From Symbiodinium natans (Eukaryota > Sar > Dinophyceae > Suessiales > Symbiodiniaceae): DNA of 64,000 nt. The notes beneath the pieces are model-generated. The model did no database searches, was not told the DNA's origin, and saw only the letters and a program-made list of their open reading frames with translations. Shown piece by piece: positions 44,414-53,713 of this stretch. Within the stretch, counting starts at the first letter, position 1. Each line of letters begins with the position of its first letter. The DNA lies in the NCBI GenBank assembly GCA_905221605.1, contig CAJNDS010001125.1, positions 381,606 to 445,605 of the forward strand, written 5' to 3'. A program made the translations under genes and the position numbers.

Positions 44414-44969
44414 GGGACTTGGCGCAAAACTGATGCGGTTCATCCGAGATCCTTCACGGAAAGATGTAGGACCCATGTAGGGACCCTAAACCCTGGCCCT
44501 AATGGTGCATGGCCTTGGTGGGTTTTGGTGTCAAGAGGCAGAATCGTGGCCCAGCAGGTATGGCCCCAAGCAAGCAGCGGTAGTGGTGCCAAAATGCGTC
44601 GCCGCGTCGAGCTTCTGGCTCAAATGGAAGCCCTTCATGTCATGAGAAGCTTCCCTCGGCACGATGCCCATACTCAAGCTCGTGGACACTGAGCTCAGCC
44701 ATAGTCATGTCTTACCTCTGAGACCTGCATGCTGCGCATGCTTGGCCCCTGCACGAGATGCGGGCCGTCCAGGAGTCTGTGGCCAGGTCGCGGCAGGCTT
44801 GGAGTTGACTCCAATCAGGGCTTGAGTAGTCACATCAGCTAGCACCCTAAACCTGAATGGTTGGAGCTATGCAAGTCCACAGGCGGCCAAGCACAGCCCA
44901 GCATAATGCAGCGGGTTTCTTTCTTGCTGCTCCTCCGAAGCTTTGCATGGCCACATCAAGCTTGATCGG
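44414..44969. other. Unassigned spacer
   Basis: Isolated telomere-like remnants (ccctaaaccctggccctaa at 44484, caccctaaacctgaa at 44843) only. Confidence 0.5.
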
Positions 44970-44971
44970 TG

Positions 44972-45077
44972 AAACCCTAAACATTAAACCCTAAATCCCA
45001 AGCCTAAACCCTAAACCATTAACCCTGAACCCTGAACCCTAAACTCAAACCCTAAACCCTAAACCCTAAACCCTTAA
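44972..45077. repeat. Telomere-like array
   Basis: About 13 degenerate CCCTAAA units (CATTAAA, CCCTGAA, CTCAAAC variants), directly upstream of the exon at 45117. Confidence 0.93.
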
Positions 45078-45116
45078 AATCTCCGACGCCCGCTGCTCCA
45101 ACGGCCCTGCTTTGAG

Positions 45117-45850
45117 GCAGCTCTGGAGAAGAAGAACGCCCGCCTCGAGCAAGAAACGTTGAAGCGGCAGGTGTCGAGCTTAGGCCCTCTTTGCTGGGCC
45201 TTTTCCCTTGAAAGATTTCGGATCTGGGTTTAGGGTTTAGGGTTTAGGGTTTAGGGTTTAGGGTTTTAGGGTTTAGGGTTTGGGGTTTAGGGTTCAGGGT
45301 TCAGGGTTTAGGGTTGCGGTTGAGGGTTCAGGGTTAAACAGTTCAGAACTTTAGGTGCTTTCAAGTTGTTGTAGTGTTGTTTGCGGTTTGCAGAAGAAGA
45401 GAGTCTTGAATCCCAGGCCCAAGACCGCATCGATGCCCTGCGCCTTCAAAAGGCCCAGCTGAGTGTGGCATTGCCGAGTCCTGCTGAGGTCAGTTTGGCA
45501 TACCTGAAGTCCAAAAACCCTAGACAACCCAAGAACCCTGAACCCTAAACCCGAAACCCTAAACCCTAAACCCTAAACCAACCACTCCTTGTGTTGGTCA
45601 GGAGCGCTGCCTCCAGGCAAGGGCAGATCTGATGAAGGCGACCACAACATTGTGCTACTGGTCAATCTTCCAATCATGGCCTTGGGCACTAAACATCGGA
45701 GCCACACAACAACAGGGAAACCTATAGGGATTTCATCTTTGAAAACTGACCGACAGTTTGCATGCTTCCGACCAGTTTGGAGCAGTCCTCACCAGGAGAT
45801 CGATCTCGCCCACGAGCAGGAGGCCCTGACATTTCTAGAAGAGGCCCCCC
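45117..45850 (+). CDS. Coiled-coil protein exons separated by telomere-like arrays
   Basis: Exon 45117-45170 (ttgag|GCA ... cag|GTGTCG) encodes ALEKKNARLEQETLKRQ. Exon about 45396-45488 follows a gtttgcag acceptor and encodes EESLESQAQDRIDALRLQKA and LSVALPSPAE, ending at gag|GTCAGT. A further segment near 45798 reads EIDLAHEQEALTFLEE. All are heptad-compatible coiled coil. The phase of the first join could not be settled. TTTAGGG and CCCTAAA arrays separate the exons. Family not recognised. Confidence 0.5.
45225..45337. repeat. TTTAGGG array in an inferred intron
   Basis: About 14 TTTAGGG units with TTCAGGG, TTTGGGG and TTGCGGT variants between the two coiled-coil exons. Confidence 0.94.
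45532..45581. repeat. CCCTAAA array
   Basis: Seven CCCTAAA-type units immediately after the second coiled-coil exon. Confidence 0.92.
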
Positions 45851-47479
45851 GGGTTTGGCGGCCGATTTTTTGGTGGACGTCTGGGATTTGGCTTAGGCAC
45901 GGTTTGTGGTCCTGGCTGTTGGCCCTTCGAGATCCTCGCGATCAAGACCCATGGTTTTTGAGTCGATGCAGTGCTGTGTTACTAAACACGGCGAGGCGTG
46001 GTTGCATTGGTCCGCCTCTGTAGCTCGCCTGCCAGATTCGCACGGATCCGGAGATGTTGATCTCCCATGATCGCTACGGTTCGACCCTACTCCACGAGGC
46101 TCGCGGCTGCACAAGTTCCATATCGCGCAAGTAGAATCTATCAGAGTTCATTTTGTTTTGGGCTCAAGTTGTCTGTTGCTTGGATGTGAAAAGCTTGCTG
46201 GAGGCATGCTCCCGTGGCATGAAGCAGCTCGCCTCAGCCGTGTTGAGCGCAGCCGAGGAGGCCTGCAAGTCTTTCAGGGTGTCGTTCTAATTTGGGGTTC
46301 TGTTCTTGTGGGACCTGTTTTCATGAGGTTCTTTCTATCACATAAAAGGTGCCTGTGCATGGCACGTACGTTAATTGACCAACTCCTAGATGGCCCACTT
46401 GCTTCACCTTGGCCTTGTCCCATCTCTACACCACGAGCTGCCTGCCGCGCGCATGCGAGCTAAAGATCAGAGAATTGACCAAAGCAAGGTGTAAAACAGA
46501 AGCCTACTAAGCCCAACCAAGCAGCGCTACGTGCAACAAGTGCAATGCGAGTGATCATGCCCGGTCTGACAGTCGTAGAAATCATCGCAACCACCATAGT
46601 CATGGGCAAATGCAAACAATCGTCATGGATAAAGCACGAAGCTAGGCATGATTCTGATGGTTGTAACACAAGTGTTGTTAGCCGTGCAAGTAGTCAGAGC
46701 AAAAAGAACTCGTCCAAGAAACCAACACGCAATGGCAAAGACTGTACCTCGAATACTTGTAAGACACTGCTCCTTCAAAGACAAGGAGGCCCGTTCAAAG
46801 ATCTTAGATCCCCTATAGGGTCCCCCCTCGCCAAAGCTTTCGTTCCGGTGCGTAGGCCAGGCACCCAATTGCACGTGATGTCTCGGTTGGGGAGGGGAAC
46901 TTTTTGGCCGCAGTGGGTTTCTGGATTAGAGGTGGGGGAAAGTGGTGTATTGGGAACCATACCAGCATGCGTGGTTTCTTGGTGTTTGGAAGGGCGTGAG
47001 CCTGTGTAAGGGTCCACAAATGAAGCTGAGACTTGGTTGCTAGAGGTTGCTAGAGCTCGAAACCCGTCTTACCGAGGGTCAGGGAAGTGTGGCAATCCTG
47101 GCAAGGTGGGTGAAGCGACGCAGGAGAAGCTGGCAGAAAAGCTCTTTCAGCGAGACTACCGTGGCCAAACGTCGTTGCCTCGGGGCCGCCATGCTCAGCG
47201 CCACATTCCCCCTGCCTGTCCCAAAGTCAGGGCCTGCAGTTCTATATCCTCCTTGGGAATTATCTGTGTTTATATATAACCAAAGAGGCTATTAACATAT
47301 TATTTCATTAAGGTTCTAAGGGGAGTGTAGAGGTATGTTGTCTTTAAATGTACGTTTGCTGGAGCCCTGCGCACTTCTCAGAGCTCTGCGAAGCTCCCCG
47401 ATCCCAGCAGCATATCGGCCCAAGTGGGCTGCCAAAAGCCATGGCTGACGCGCATCTTGCCTGAAAATCTGGGACAGTC
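45851..47479. other. No identified gene
   Basis: Short frames only. 46149-46169 contains cattttg...ggctcaag, a split resemblance to the dinoflagellate spliced leader (see rejected items). A minus/plus pair of overlapping frames at 46.54-47.02 kb has no domain. Confidence 0.4.
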
Positions 47480-47549
47480 ATGGACAGTCATGGCTGCTTT
47501 CGAGAAGGTGTGGCTGACCCCTACACCCTTTCACCCCACACCTCTGAAA

Positions 47550-47735
47550 CACCCCTCAGTCCTCAAGAGCTGCAAGACGAGGCTGTGCAAGAACAGCGAT
47601 TCGGAAGACAGCTACGAAGGTGGCCTTTGTTTGAAGAAGTGCTGGATGCGCTGAGCCCTCGCACCTTGCAACTTGCAAAGTGCCTGCTTAACTCATTCGA
47701 TCTGTGCACTCTGCATGCTATGGGACACATGCGGT
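47550..47735 (+). CDS. Hypothetical exon
   Basis: The + frame reads LSPQELQDEAVQEQRFGRQL, LFEEVLDALSPRTLQLAKC and LNSFDLCTLHAMGHMRS. It ends where the MITE-like element at 47.74 kb begins, so the reading downstream comes from the element. No family recognised. Confidence 0.35.
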
Positions 47736-47975
47736 CGACGAAAATACGGGACCTCTTATTTTGTTCCCAAACAGTAGTAAGATTCCCTTGAATTTGAGGA
47801 CCCCAAAGAAGGTCCCTCTAATTTCGGAAGCCCCCCTTCTATCCCCGAATAGAATTCTGTTAAGGGGCCCCCAAACAGGGTACAGCTCCCCACATGAGTG
47901 TCTCATGGTGGGGTTTACGATGCTATTGGGATCCTATGTTAGGTGTCCCTCATGTTTTTCGGAAACCCCCATGTG
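47735..47975. mobile_element. MITE-like element of the CCGAAAATAGGGG family, longer copy
   Basis: The left end (cgaaaatacgggacc at 47737) and right end (tttttcggaaacccccatg at about 47956-47974) are imperfect inverted repeats of the family consensus. An internal tttcggaagccccc block (about 47822) suggests two nested or fused copies. Confidence 0.6.
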
Positions 47976-48070
47976 AGAGAGCAGGTTCCACGGATGTGGA
48001 GGACCAGAGCGAAGCCGGGCTGTTGCTTGGCAGAAGGCTGTGTTGGGAAAGGTGCTTGACCCTGCAAGAG

Positions 48071-48150
48071 CTGCGGTTTAGGGTTTAGGGTTTAGGGTTT
48101 AGGGTTTAGGGTTTAGGGTTTAGGGTTTAGGGTTTAGGGTTTAGGGTTTA
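48071..48150. repeat. TTTAGGG array, very regular
   Basis: Eleven almost perfect TTTAGGG units. Confidence 0.96.
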
Positions 48151-48435
48151 GCGAATTTAGCTGCAAACTTTGACATAAGAGATCTAGAAGCACTAAACTT
48201 ATTGCCACCTCGCACTCAGCTCTCCTTGTCAGTGGCGGCATGTCTCAGGACCGGCGATGACTATGACCCTCCTCCCGTGCGTCCCTTGATCTGATGGGGG
48301 GTTTCCCGTTTTACGACGGTCAAAGGTTCAGATGCGCGTTCTAGGACAACCGACAGGAAGCGGAACAGCTGATGAAACAATTGCCAAGATCTGCCAAGCA
48401 TCCTCAGCACCTCTGGCTGCCACGGCTGGGCCAGG

Positions 48436-48759
48436 GTGATCTCGAAGCCAAGGTATACTACTCCTTGCGTTTATGTTCATGTTCCAGGCGGGCTGAGTTC
48501 GAGCGGTCCCGACAACCTGCGTGGGCGATTCCGCCAGCTTGCTGAGATGCATGTCCTTTCTGCAATGAGCTGTGAGAATTTGAGACTCGTGCTTTTGCAG
48601 GGTTATGGAGCCATGGTTGGGATCCTTGGCAGGATTCTTTCGGCTTCTGATTCGGGTGCCCGCGAGAGACTTCGGACAGCCAAGGAACCCGCAGCATGCG
48701 CTGAAGCATAAGCTGGGCATCACCCATGACCAGGCCGCCGACTTCCAGGCCAGCTTTTG
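48436..48759 (+). CDS. Hypothetical gene, C-terminal exons
   Basis: A last exon from about 48670 reads FGQPRNPQHALKHKLGITHD followed by QAADFQASF and TGA at 48757-48759. Upstream, in another phase, NLRGRFRQLAEMHVLSAMS and YGAMVGILGRILSASDSGAR look protein-like, with cag|GGTTATGG near 48600 as a possible junction. Family not recognised. Confidence 0.4.
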
Positions 48760-48765
48760 AGGCGG

Positions 48766-48803
48766 TTTTAGGGTTTAGGGTTTAGGGTTGAGGGTTTAGG
48801 GTG
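48766..48803. repeat. Short TTTAGGG array
   Basis: Five units with a TTGAGGG variant, starting seven bases after the stop codon at 48759. Confidence 0.9.
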
Positions 48804-48879
48804 CTTTGGGCCATGGGAGTTTTGGAGTCATTGAAGTGGTGTTCACAAAGTGGGTTTCTCTATCTTCAGATTGGGAGGC

Positions 48880-50228
48880 CGCCTGAAATCCCTAAGCTTC
48901 CCTGAGCCTGAAACCACCACCGAATACTTCTCAACGCTAGACTCTTCTCATGTTTACGTGCTCTTCCTCGTTGGACTCCCGCGAGTCGTCCGCGTGCGCT
49001 TGCCAGGAAGCGACTGCAACCTTTCAGTTGGCCAAAATGGTCATGCGAATTTGCGTGGGCCTCAATACCGGACGCAGAGAGCAATGCTGCACCATGGGAG
49101 TCTGGTCGCAGGTCGACACTTCTTACAGAGTGAGTCACCCTTGAACAGAAGGCGTGCCCCTCGTCTGCCAAGGTCAGATAGCCTTCCTGGTGTTCACGAA
49201 CCCTGCAGGCTGGAATACGGGTTCTTGACTCATTCGCTTCGACACGTCTTCAGTCTTAATTACCATCTTCCAAGACAGACTCTTGAGTGCATGTCGACAG
49301 TGTGGATTCTGTTCCTGATGTCAGCCTGGAGGCATTGTGTACACCTCATATGTACCTTGGCGAATTCTTCGTAATCTGCGTGCAACAACTGGGGGAGAAC
49401 CTCCAAACCGTGTGTTTGCATTGCATTTGCAGCTGAAGCACACATGGCCAGTGTTGCGTGCAAAAATGCCTCCAAACCCAATTGTCTGGTCTGTCACGCA
49501 GTCGGGCATTTGCCCGTGCTTTGTTGTAAACGAGGTGGTGATGTTTGCCGCGCTGATGGTCCCCATGATCTTTGTCTGGGGCGCGGGCGTGACAGGTCTT
49601 TGGGTAGTTCGACTACAGCACGCTGGCGGCAAGCGTGTAAGTGTGGCAGTTTTTGTGTGGCTTGGCTTCCGGGGCAGCTGCGGAAGCCCCCGAGGTACAT
49701 CCTGGGAGGTGTGGCGGTGGGACTCTTTGAGGGCACCTTCCTGAGCGTCATCAGCTCGCCCAAGCCTCAGCCCATCTTAGCCCACTCTAGAGCTTGGCTT
49801 CTGAACCCTAAACCCTAAACCCTAAACCCTAAACCCTAAACCCTAAACCCTAAACCCTAAACCCTAAACCCTCAGGCTGGGCAAGAACACCAAGACCTTT
49901 GCCATCATGGGTGGCTTCCTTATGCCCACCTTTCCTGGTGCAGATCACACTGAGCTGCTCTTGTTGGATCGGGTTTAGGGTTTAGGGAGGGTTTAGGGTT
50001 TAGGGTTTGGGGTTTAGGGTTTAGGGTGTAGGGTTTAGTGGGTTTAGGGTTTAGGGTTTCCTCTGAGGAGCTCCGCTGGGCTTCTTTGTGAACAACACAA
50101 TTCTCGGAGCCTTGGCGCAAAGCCTCGCAATGCAGAAGATGGACTCACAGATCTGGCAGCATAGGGCCTTGAGGCGCCTGGCTCTCCTATTGCAGTACAC
50201 TGGCTACCACAGCCGGGAGGATTCCTAG
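48880..50228 (+). CDS. Hypothetical multi-pass membrane protein, several exons
   Basis: Exon-like segments in order: near 48921, TTEYFSTLDSSHVYVLFLVG; about 49020-49130, FQLAKMVMRICVGL; about 49430-49620, PPNPIVWSVTQSG and hydrophobic NEVVMFAALMVPMIFVWGAG; about 49665-49765, PPRYILGGVAVGLFEGTFLS; 49877-49969, LGKNTKTFAIMGGFLMPTFP followed by GADHTELLLL; and about 50070-50228, GFFVNNTILGALAQSLAMQK ... LLLQYTGYHSREDS with stop TAG. At least two transmembrane helices are evident. The last three exons are separated by telomere-like arrays. Family not recognised, and it is not certain all segments belong to one gene. Confidence 0.45.
49803..49873. repeat. CCCTAAA array immediately upstream of an exon
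   Basis: Ten perfect CCCTAAA units, ending ccctcag|GCTGGGC, so the acceptor AG lies at the array edge. Confidence 0.95.
49972..50061. repeat. TTTAGGG array immediately downstream of an exon
   Basis: About 12 TTTAGGG units with small insertions, starting directly after the exon ending ...cttgttggatcgg. Confidence 0.95.
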
Positions 50229-50229
50229 A

Positions 50230-50447
50230 GCCCTAACCCCTAAACCCCTAAACCCCTAAACCCCCAAACCCCTACCCCTAAACCCCTAACCCCTAAACCC
50301 CTAAACCCCTAAACCCCTAAACCCCTAAACCCTAAACCCCTAAACCCCTAAACCCCTAAACCCCTAAACCCCTAAACCCCTAAACCCCTAAACCCCTAAA
50401 CCCCTAAGCCCCTAAACCCCTAAACCCTAAACCCTGAACCCTAGCAA
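50230..50447. repeat. Octamer variant array (CCCCTAAA)n
   Basis: About 26 units of the eight-base CCCCTAAA, with heptamer CCCTAAA units only at the right edge. It starts right after the TAG of the preceding gene. Confidence 0.95.
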
Positions 50448-50486
50448 TATGACAGTTTCCATGCCTGCCGAGGACTTCTGTCCCAG

Positions 50487-50738
50487 GTGGGGATGCCTGC
50501 CTCTTGCCTGAAATCAACCGAGGCTGCATGCAACAAGGGGCCCCAGCTGGGAGGTCGTTCTGGGACCCAAGGGGCAAGGGGTTCTGCAATAAAGGGTGCC
50601 TGCAAAAGGGGGGGTCTCGAGGTGATCTTCTACTACATCTACAACGCGGCGTGCCTGCCGGGGACCCGGGGCTCCTGGGGGCTTCCCTCCGCTCTTGCGG
50701 AAGCTTTCAGCCCGATGCCTCACTTTTGGGGTCCCTGA
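50487..50738 (+). CDS. Hypothetical exon
   Basis: The segment from a cgag|GTGATC junction near 50620 reads VIFYYIYNAACLPGTRGSWG, LPSALAEAFSPMPHFWGP and stops at 50738. Upstream SFWDPRGKGFCNKGC may be coding in another phase. Family not recognised. Confidence 0.35.
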   Translation: MGMPASCLKSTEAACNKGPQLGGRSGTQGARGSAIKGACKRGGLEVIFYYIYNAACLPGTRGSWGLPSALAEAFSPMPHFWGP

Positions 50739-50839
50739 GAACAAAACGGCTGAGTTCTTAATGTGGTGTTCTGCTTAGTCATCAAAAGGAAGGGGGGAGG
50801 TTGTTACCCCTACAACCCTACAACCAGACAACCCAGCTA

Positions 50840-50928
50840 CAACCCGAAAGCCCTAAAGCCCTAAAACCCTAAAACCCTAAAACCCTAAAACCCTAAAGCC
50901 CTAAAACCCTAAAACCCTAAAACCCGAA
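50840..50928. repeat. Octamer variant array (CCCTAAAA)n
   Basis: About ten units of CCCTAAAA with CCCTAAAG variants; the extra base is an A here, unlike the neighbouring CCCCTAAA array. Confidence 0.94.
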
Positions 50929-51029
50929 GCGACCAGGCCCTTGGCGATGTGGATCTTCCACGCAAAGCGGCCCCGAGAGGCGCCCCGGCGTTTCCCCGAC
51001 ATCCCACATTCCGCCTTGTTGGAGTGTTT

Positions 51030-51115
51030 ATCAAGATATATGTGTATGTAGATGTATAGATATATACATACCCCAAAGAACAATTACATTTTTTTTATAT
51101 CTATATATCTATATC

Positions 51116-51153
<38 letters not shown>

Positions 51154-51163
51154 TATTTATTCG

Positions 51164-51195
<32 letters not shown>

Positions 51196-51482
51196 TGTAT
51201 GTATGTATGTATGTATGTATGTATGTATGTATGTATGCATGTATGCATGTATGCATGTATGCATGTATGCATGTATGCATGTATGTATGTATGTGTGTAT
51301 GTATGTATGTATGTAATGTAATGTAATGTAATGTAATGTAATGTAATGTAATGTAATGTAATGTAATGTAATGTAATGTAATGTAATGTAATGTAATGTA
51401 ATGTAATGTATGTATGTATGCATGTATGTATGTATGTATGTATGTATGTATGTATGCATGCATATATATATATATGTACACG
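51030..51482. repeat. Compound microsatellite: (TA)n, (ATGT)n, (ATGC)n, (ATGTA)n
   Basis: Runs change from TA (51040-51165) to TATG (51166-51235), alternating ATGC/ATGT (51236-51290), the pentamer AATGT (51312-51408, about 19 units) and back to TATG and TA. All long HTYI, HYIT and MYVC frames here are artefacts. Confidence 0.97.
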
Positions 51483-51529
51483 TATATGTATAAATATGTA
51501 CACCCCTTCTGTTATTACCAGGGGCTCTA

Positions 51530-51672
51530 AGGAAGGGGTCAAGTTAACTGAGGGTCCACTGGTCATCACGCGCCCTCAGGTAGTGGCTGCGAAGAGCAAG
51601 GGAAAAGGCTGCGCAGTCTTCCTGAACTCCATGAAATGTTTCATGGACCGCCTTGGGACGATGTGTGTTTGA
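51530..51672 (+). CDS. Hypothetical terminal exon
   Basis: The + frame reads KEGVKLTEGPLVITRPQVVA then KSKGKGCAVFLNSMKCFMDR, stop TGA at 51670-51672. It is protein-like but unidentified. Confidence 0.3.
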
Positions 51673-52154
51673 CTAGCTTAACCTAGGGTGGTTTAGAGTT
51701 TCGGGTTTAATATGTATCTGACTGACCCTGGGTGCCTCAGCTTAGCTACTCGAGGGCTTAAGAGGTCTTTGGGTAAGTGAGCTCGGAAGTGGCATGGTCT
51801 CTGAATCTGCTCACAAGTTTCTGGTTCTTAAAGGAAGTAGGGGAACTCGAATGTTTTTAAAGGAATTCGAATGTTAGACGTGTATCACGGAGTGATTGCT
51901 GAGCCTCTAGGCCAGACGGGAAGTCAGCAGACCACAACACCCAAGTGGAGCCCGCTTTCAGTCATTTGCATCGAGTCGCCTGCCCTCAACGCTAAGCTTC
52001 CCCAGTCAGAGCCAGCAAGTTTGATGAAGGACTGGGTGCCCATGATGATTCCGCTGCTTGGCCAAGGTTCAGTTGGGAGTTGCTCTTCAACTAGCTAGGG
52101 CCTCTTTAGAGTTTTAGTCGGGTGCTTCTTGTAAGTTGTCCTCCTAAAGTCCCG
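51673..52154 (+). other. Unassigned; weak frame 51871-52098
   Basis: A 75-codon frame (LSVICIESPALNAKLPQSEP) might be an exon. A short degenerate TTTAGGG-like remnant occurs at 51690-51712. Confidence 0.25.
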
Positions 52155-52303
52155 ACACCCCAAACCCCAAACCCCAAACCCCAAACCCCAAACCCCAAAC
52201 ACCAAACCCTAAACCCCTAAACCCCTAAACCCTAGACCCTAAACCCCTAAACTCCTGAACCCCTAAACCCCTAAACCTTAACCCCTAAACCCTAAGCCCC
52301 TTT
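52155..52303. repeat. Mixed array: (CCCCAAA)n then (CCCCTAAA)n
   Basis: Seven CCCCAAA units pass into CCCCTAAA and CCCTAAA units, showing two variant blocks side by side. Confidence 0.94.
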
Positions 52304-52379
52304 CAAGCTCTCCTGGCCCCGAATCATGGGCCGAGGTGGTTCGTTGCAAAGTTCATTGGCAACTTCGTGCTGGAGGTGC

Positions 52380-52406
52380 CACACGCCCCCCCCCCCCCCC
52401 CCCCCG
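52380..52406. repeat. Poly-C tract
   Basis: Cytosine run of about 22 bases with one G, preceded by cacacg. Confidence 0.9.
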
Positions 52407-52463
52407 CCGGGCCCCAACCCCCCCCATCAAAGCAACGACACCGGCAAAAACATGTTGAGTCTA

Positions 52464-52518
52464 GGGGTCAGGGGTTTAGGGCTTAGGGCTACTTGTAGGG
52501 GTTTAGGGTTTAGGGTCT
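52464..52518. repeat. Degenerate TTTAGGG remnant
   Basis: Five TTTAGGG-like units with insertions just upstream of an exon-like segment. Confidence 0.8.
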
Positions 52519-52524
52519 CTGGTT

Positions 52525-52688
52525 TGGGGGAGTCCGTGGGCCCCTTCGTGAGCCTTTGGCTTCAAAGCTGGCGGATGTCCCCGAAGGACGGCTTTCCGCT
52601 CCTCTTCAACACATTCAACACGGAGAAGGCCCCTTGTGCCCATGACGACACGGTGCACCTTGAACAGTTTGCCAAGTGCTTCCCGTAG
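52525..52688 (+). CDS. Hypothetical exon
   Basis: The + frame reads VGPFVSLWLQSWRMSPKDGF, LLFNTFNTEKAPCAHDD and VHLEQFAKCFP, with stop at 52686-52688 or donor aag|TGC before it. Protein-like, unidentified. It directly follows a degenerate telomere-like remnant. Confidence 0.35.
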
Positions 52689-53499
52689 GTTCCAATCATT
52701 GGCGGCCCGGAAAGCGAGGATCATCTGATCCCGTGACCTGGCCAGATCTGGCGTGGGTGAATAAGGGCAAATGCATCCCCACTGCCTAATAGACTTCCCG
52801 CGCAGGCAGCACGAGCACCCTTTTTTGCCACCCTCGGTGCGGCCTTAGGTTTTCAAGCAAGCGCTTCTACTTGCCCTGTTCTCCTGTCCTCGCCCATTCA
52901 TTTGATCCCTCAAGTGCCTGCCTGCAGTACCTGAAGATTGTCTCTGTGTGCTTCTTACATAGACCGTGTGTTGAGCATCGGAGACCTGCAGTTGCTTTCA
53001 TCTGGTACAAGTGCTGGCGTTCATGTGTTCCAGGGGTGTTGGTGCTGTGGAGCATCTCACATCTCGTACACGTGCTGGCATTCACGTGTTTCAGAGGTGT
53101 GTGTGTGTGTGTGTGTGTGTGTGTCTGTGTGTGTGCGCGCTGTTGAGTATCTCACATGTGGGGCTTGCTTGCTTAGTACCCGTGGTGGCATTCAGGTGTT
53201 GGTGCCGTTGAGCATAGCCCTGTTTGGAGATGTTGTTTGTCCGGTATCTGTTCTGGCTTTCATTTTCTCTAGGTGTTGGTGCTGCTGAGCTTCGCACTGG
53301 TGTTTGAGATCGTTCACTTGTCAGGTGCCTGTACCAGTGTTTACCCACCAACAGCACACACATATGACAGGCAAGCACTGGGAAGAAATGAACACAAGAG
53401 CAGCTGCCTGACAAATAGCCAGACTCAAGACATCTCAAGACGAATGTACGGTGCTGAGCAGGGAAGACACCAGGAAACCGCAGCATTCTCGACCGGAGA

Positions 53500-53530
<31 letters not shown>
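52689..53530. other. Unassigned, with (GT)n and (CT)n microsatellites
   Basis: (GT)n covers 53097-53134 and (CT)n 53503-53530. A loosely repeated text (gtgctggcattcacgtgtt, tggcgttcatgtgttccag) recurs near 53010, 53065 and 53180, a degenerate repeat of about 55-115 bases. Confidence 0.6.
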
Positions 53531-53713
53531 CCTCTTTCTTTTTGCCGCACACCCCGCGAATTTGCGTGGGATGGTATAACCGGCTGCAGGTTTGGAATCT
53601 ACACCGCCTTGATCTGGTTTCCTTGCATGGCTGCCGGCGATACGATTAGTCGACGGGTGCCTCAGTTCTTAGACATCACGCCACTTGGCAGCCGTAGCCT
53701 TCAGGTGCTCTGA
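53531..53713 (+). CDS. Hypothetical exon
   Basis: The + frame after the CT tract reads TPREFAWDGITGCRFGIYTA, LIWFPCMAAGDTISRRVPQF, and stops at 53711-53713. Unidentified, with one moderately hydrophobic stretch. Confidence 0.3.
   Translation, partial: PLSFCRTPREFAWDGITGCRFGIYTALIWFPCMAAGDTISRRVPQFLDITPLGSRSLQVL

Noticed and set aside
46149-46169. Relict dinoflagellate spliced leader (CATTTTG ... GGCTCAAG)
   Set aside because: The two halves match the leader but are separated by extra bases (ttttg). Other GGCTCAAG matches in the window (58714, 61793) are just as partial, so chance is likely.
50230-50447. CRISPR-like array
   Set aside because: Units are head-to-tail without spacers; it is a telomere-variant tandem repeat in a eukaryotic context.
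51101-51569. Long His-Thr-Tyr-Ile and His-Tyr-Ile-Thr repeat proteins
   Set aside because: They are translations of the ATGT and AATGT microsatellites on several frames and both strands.
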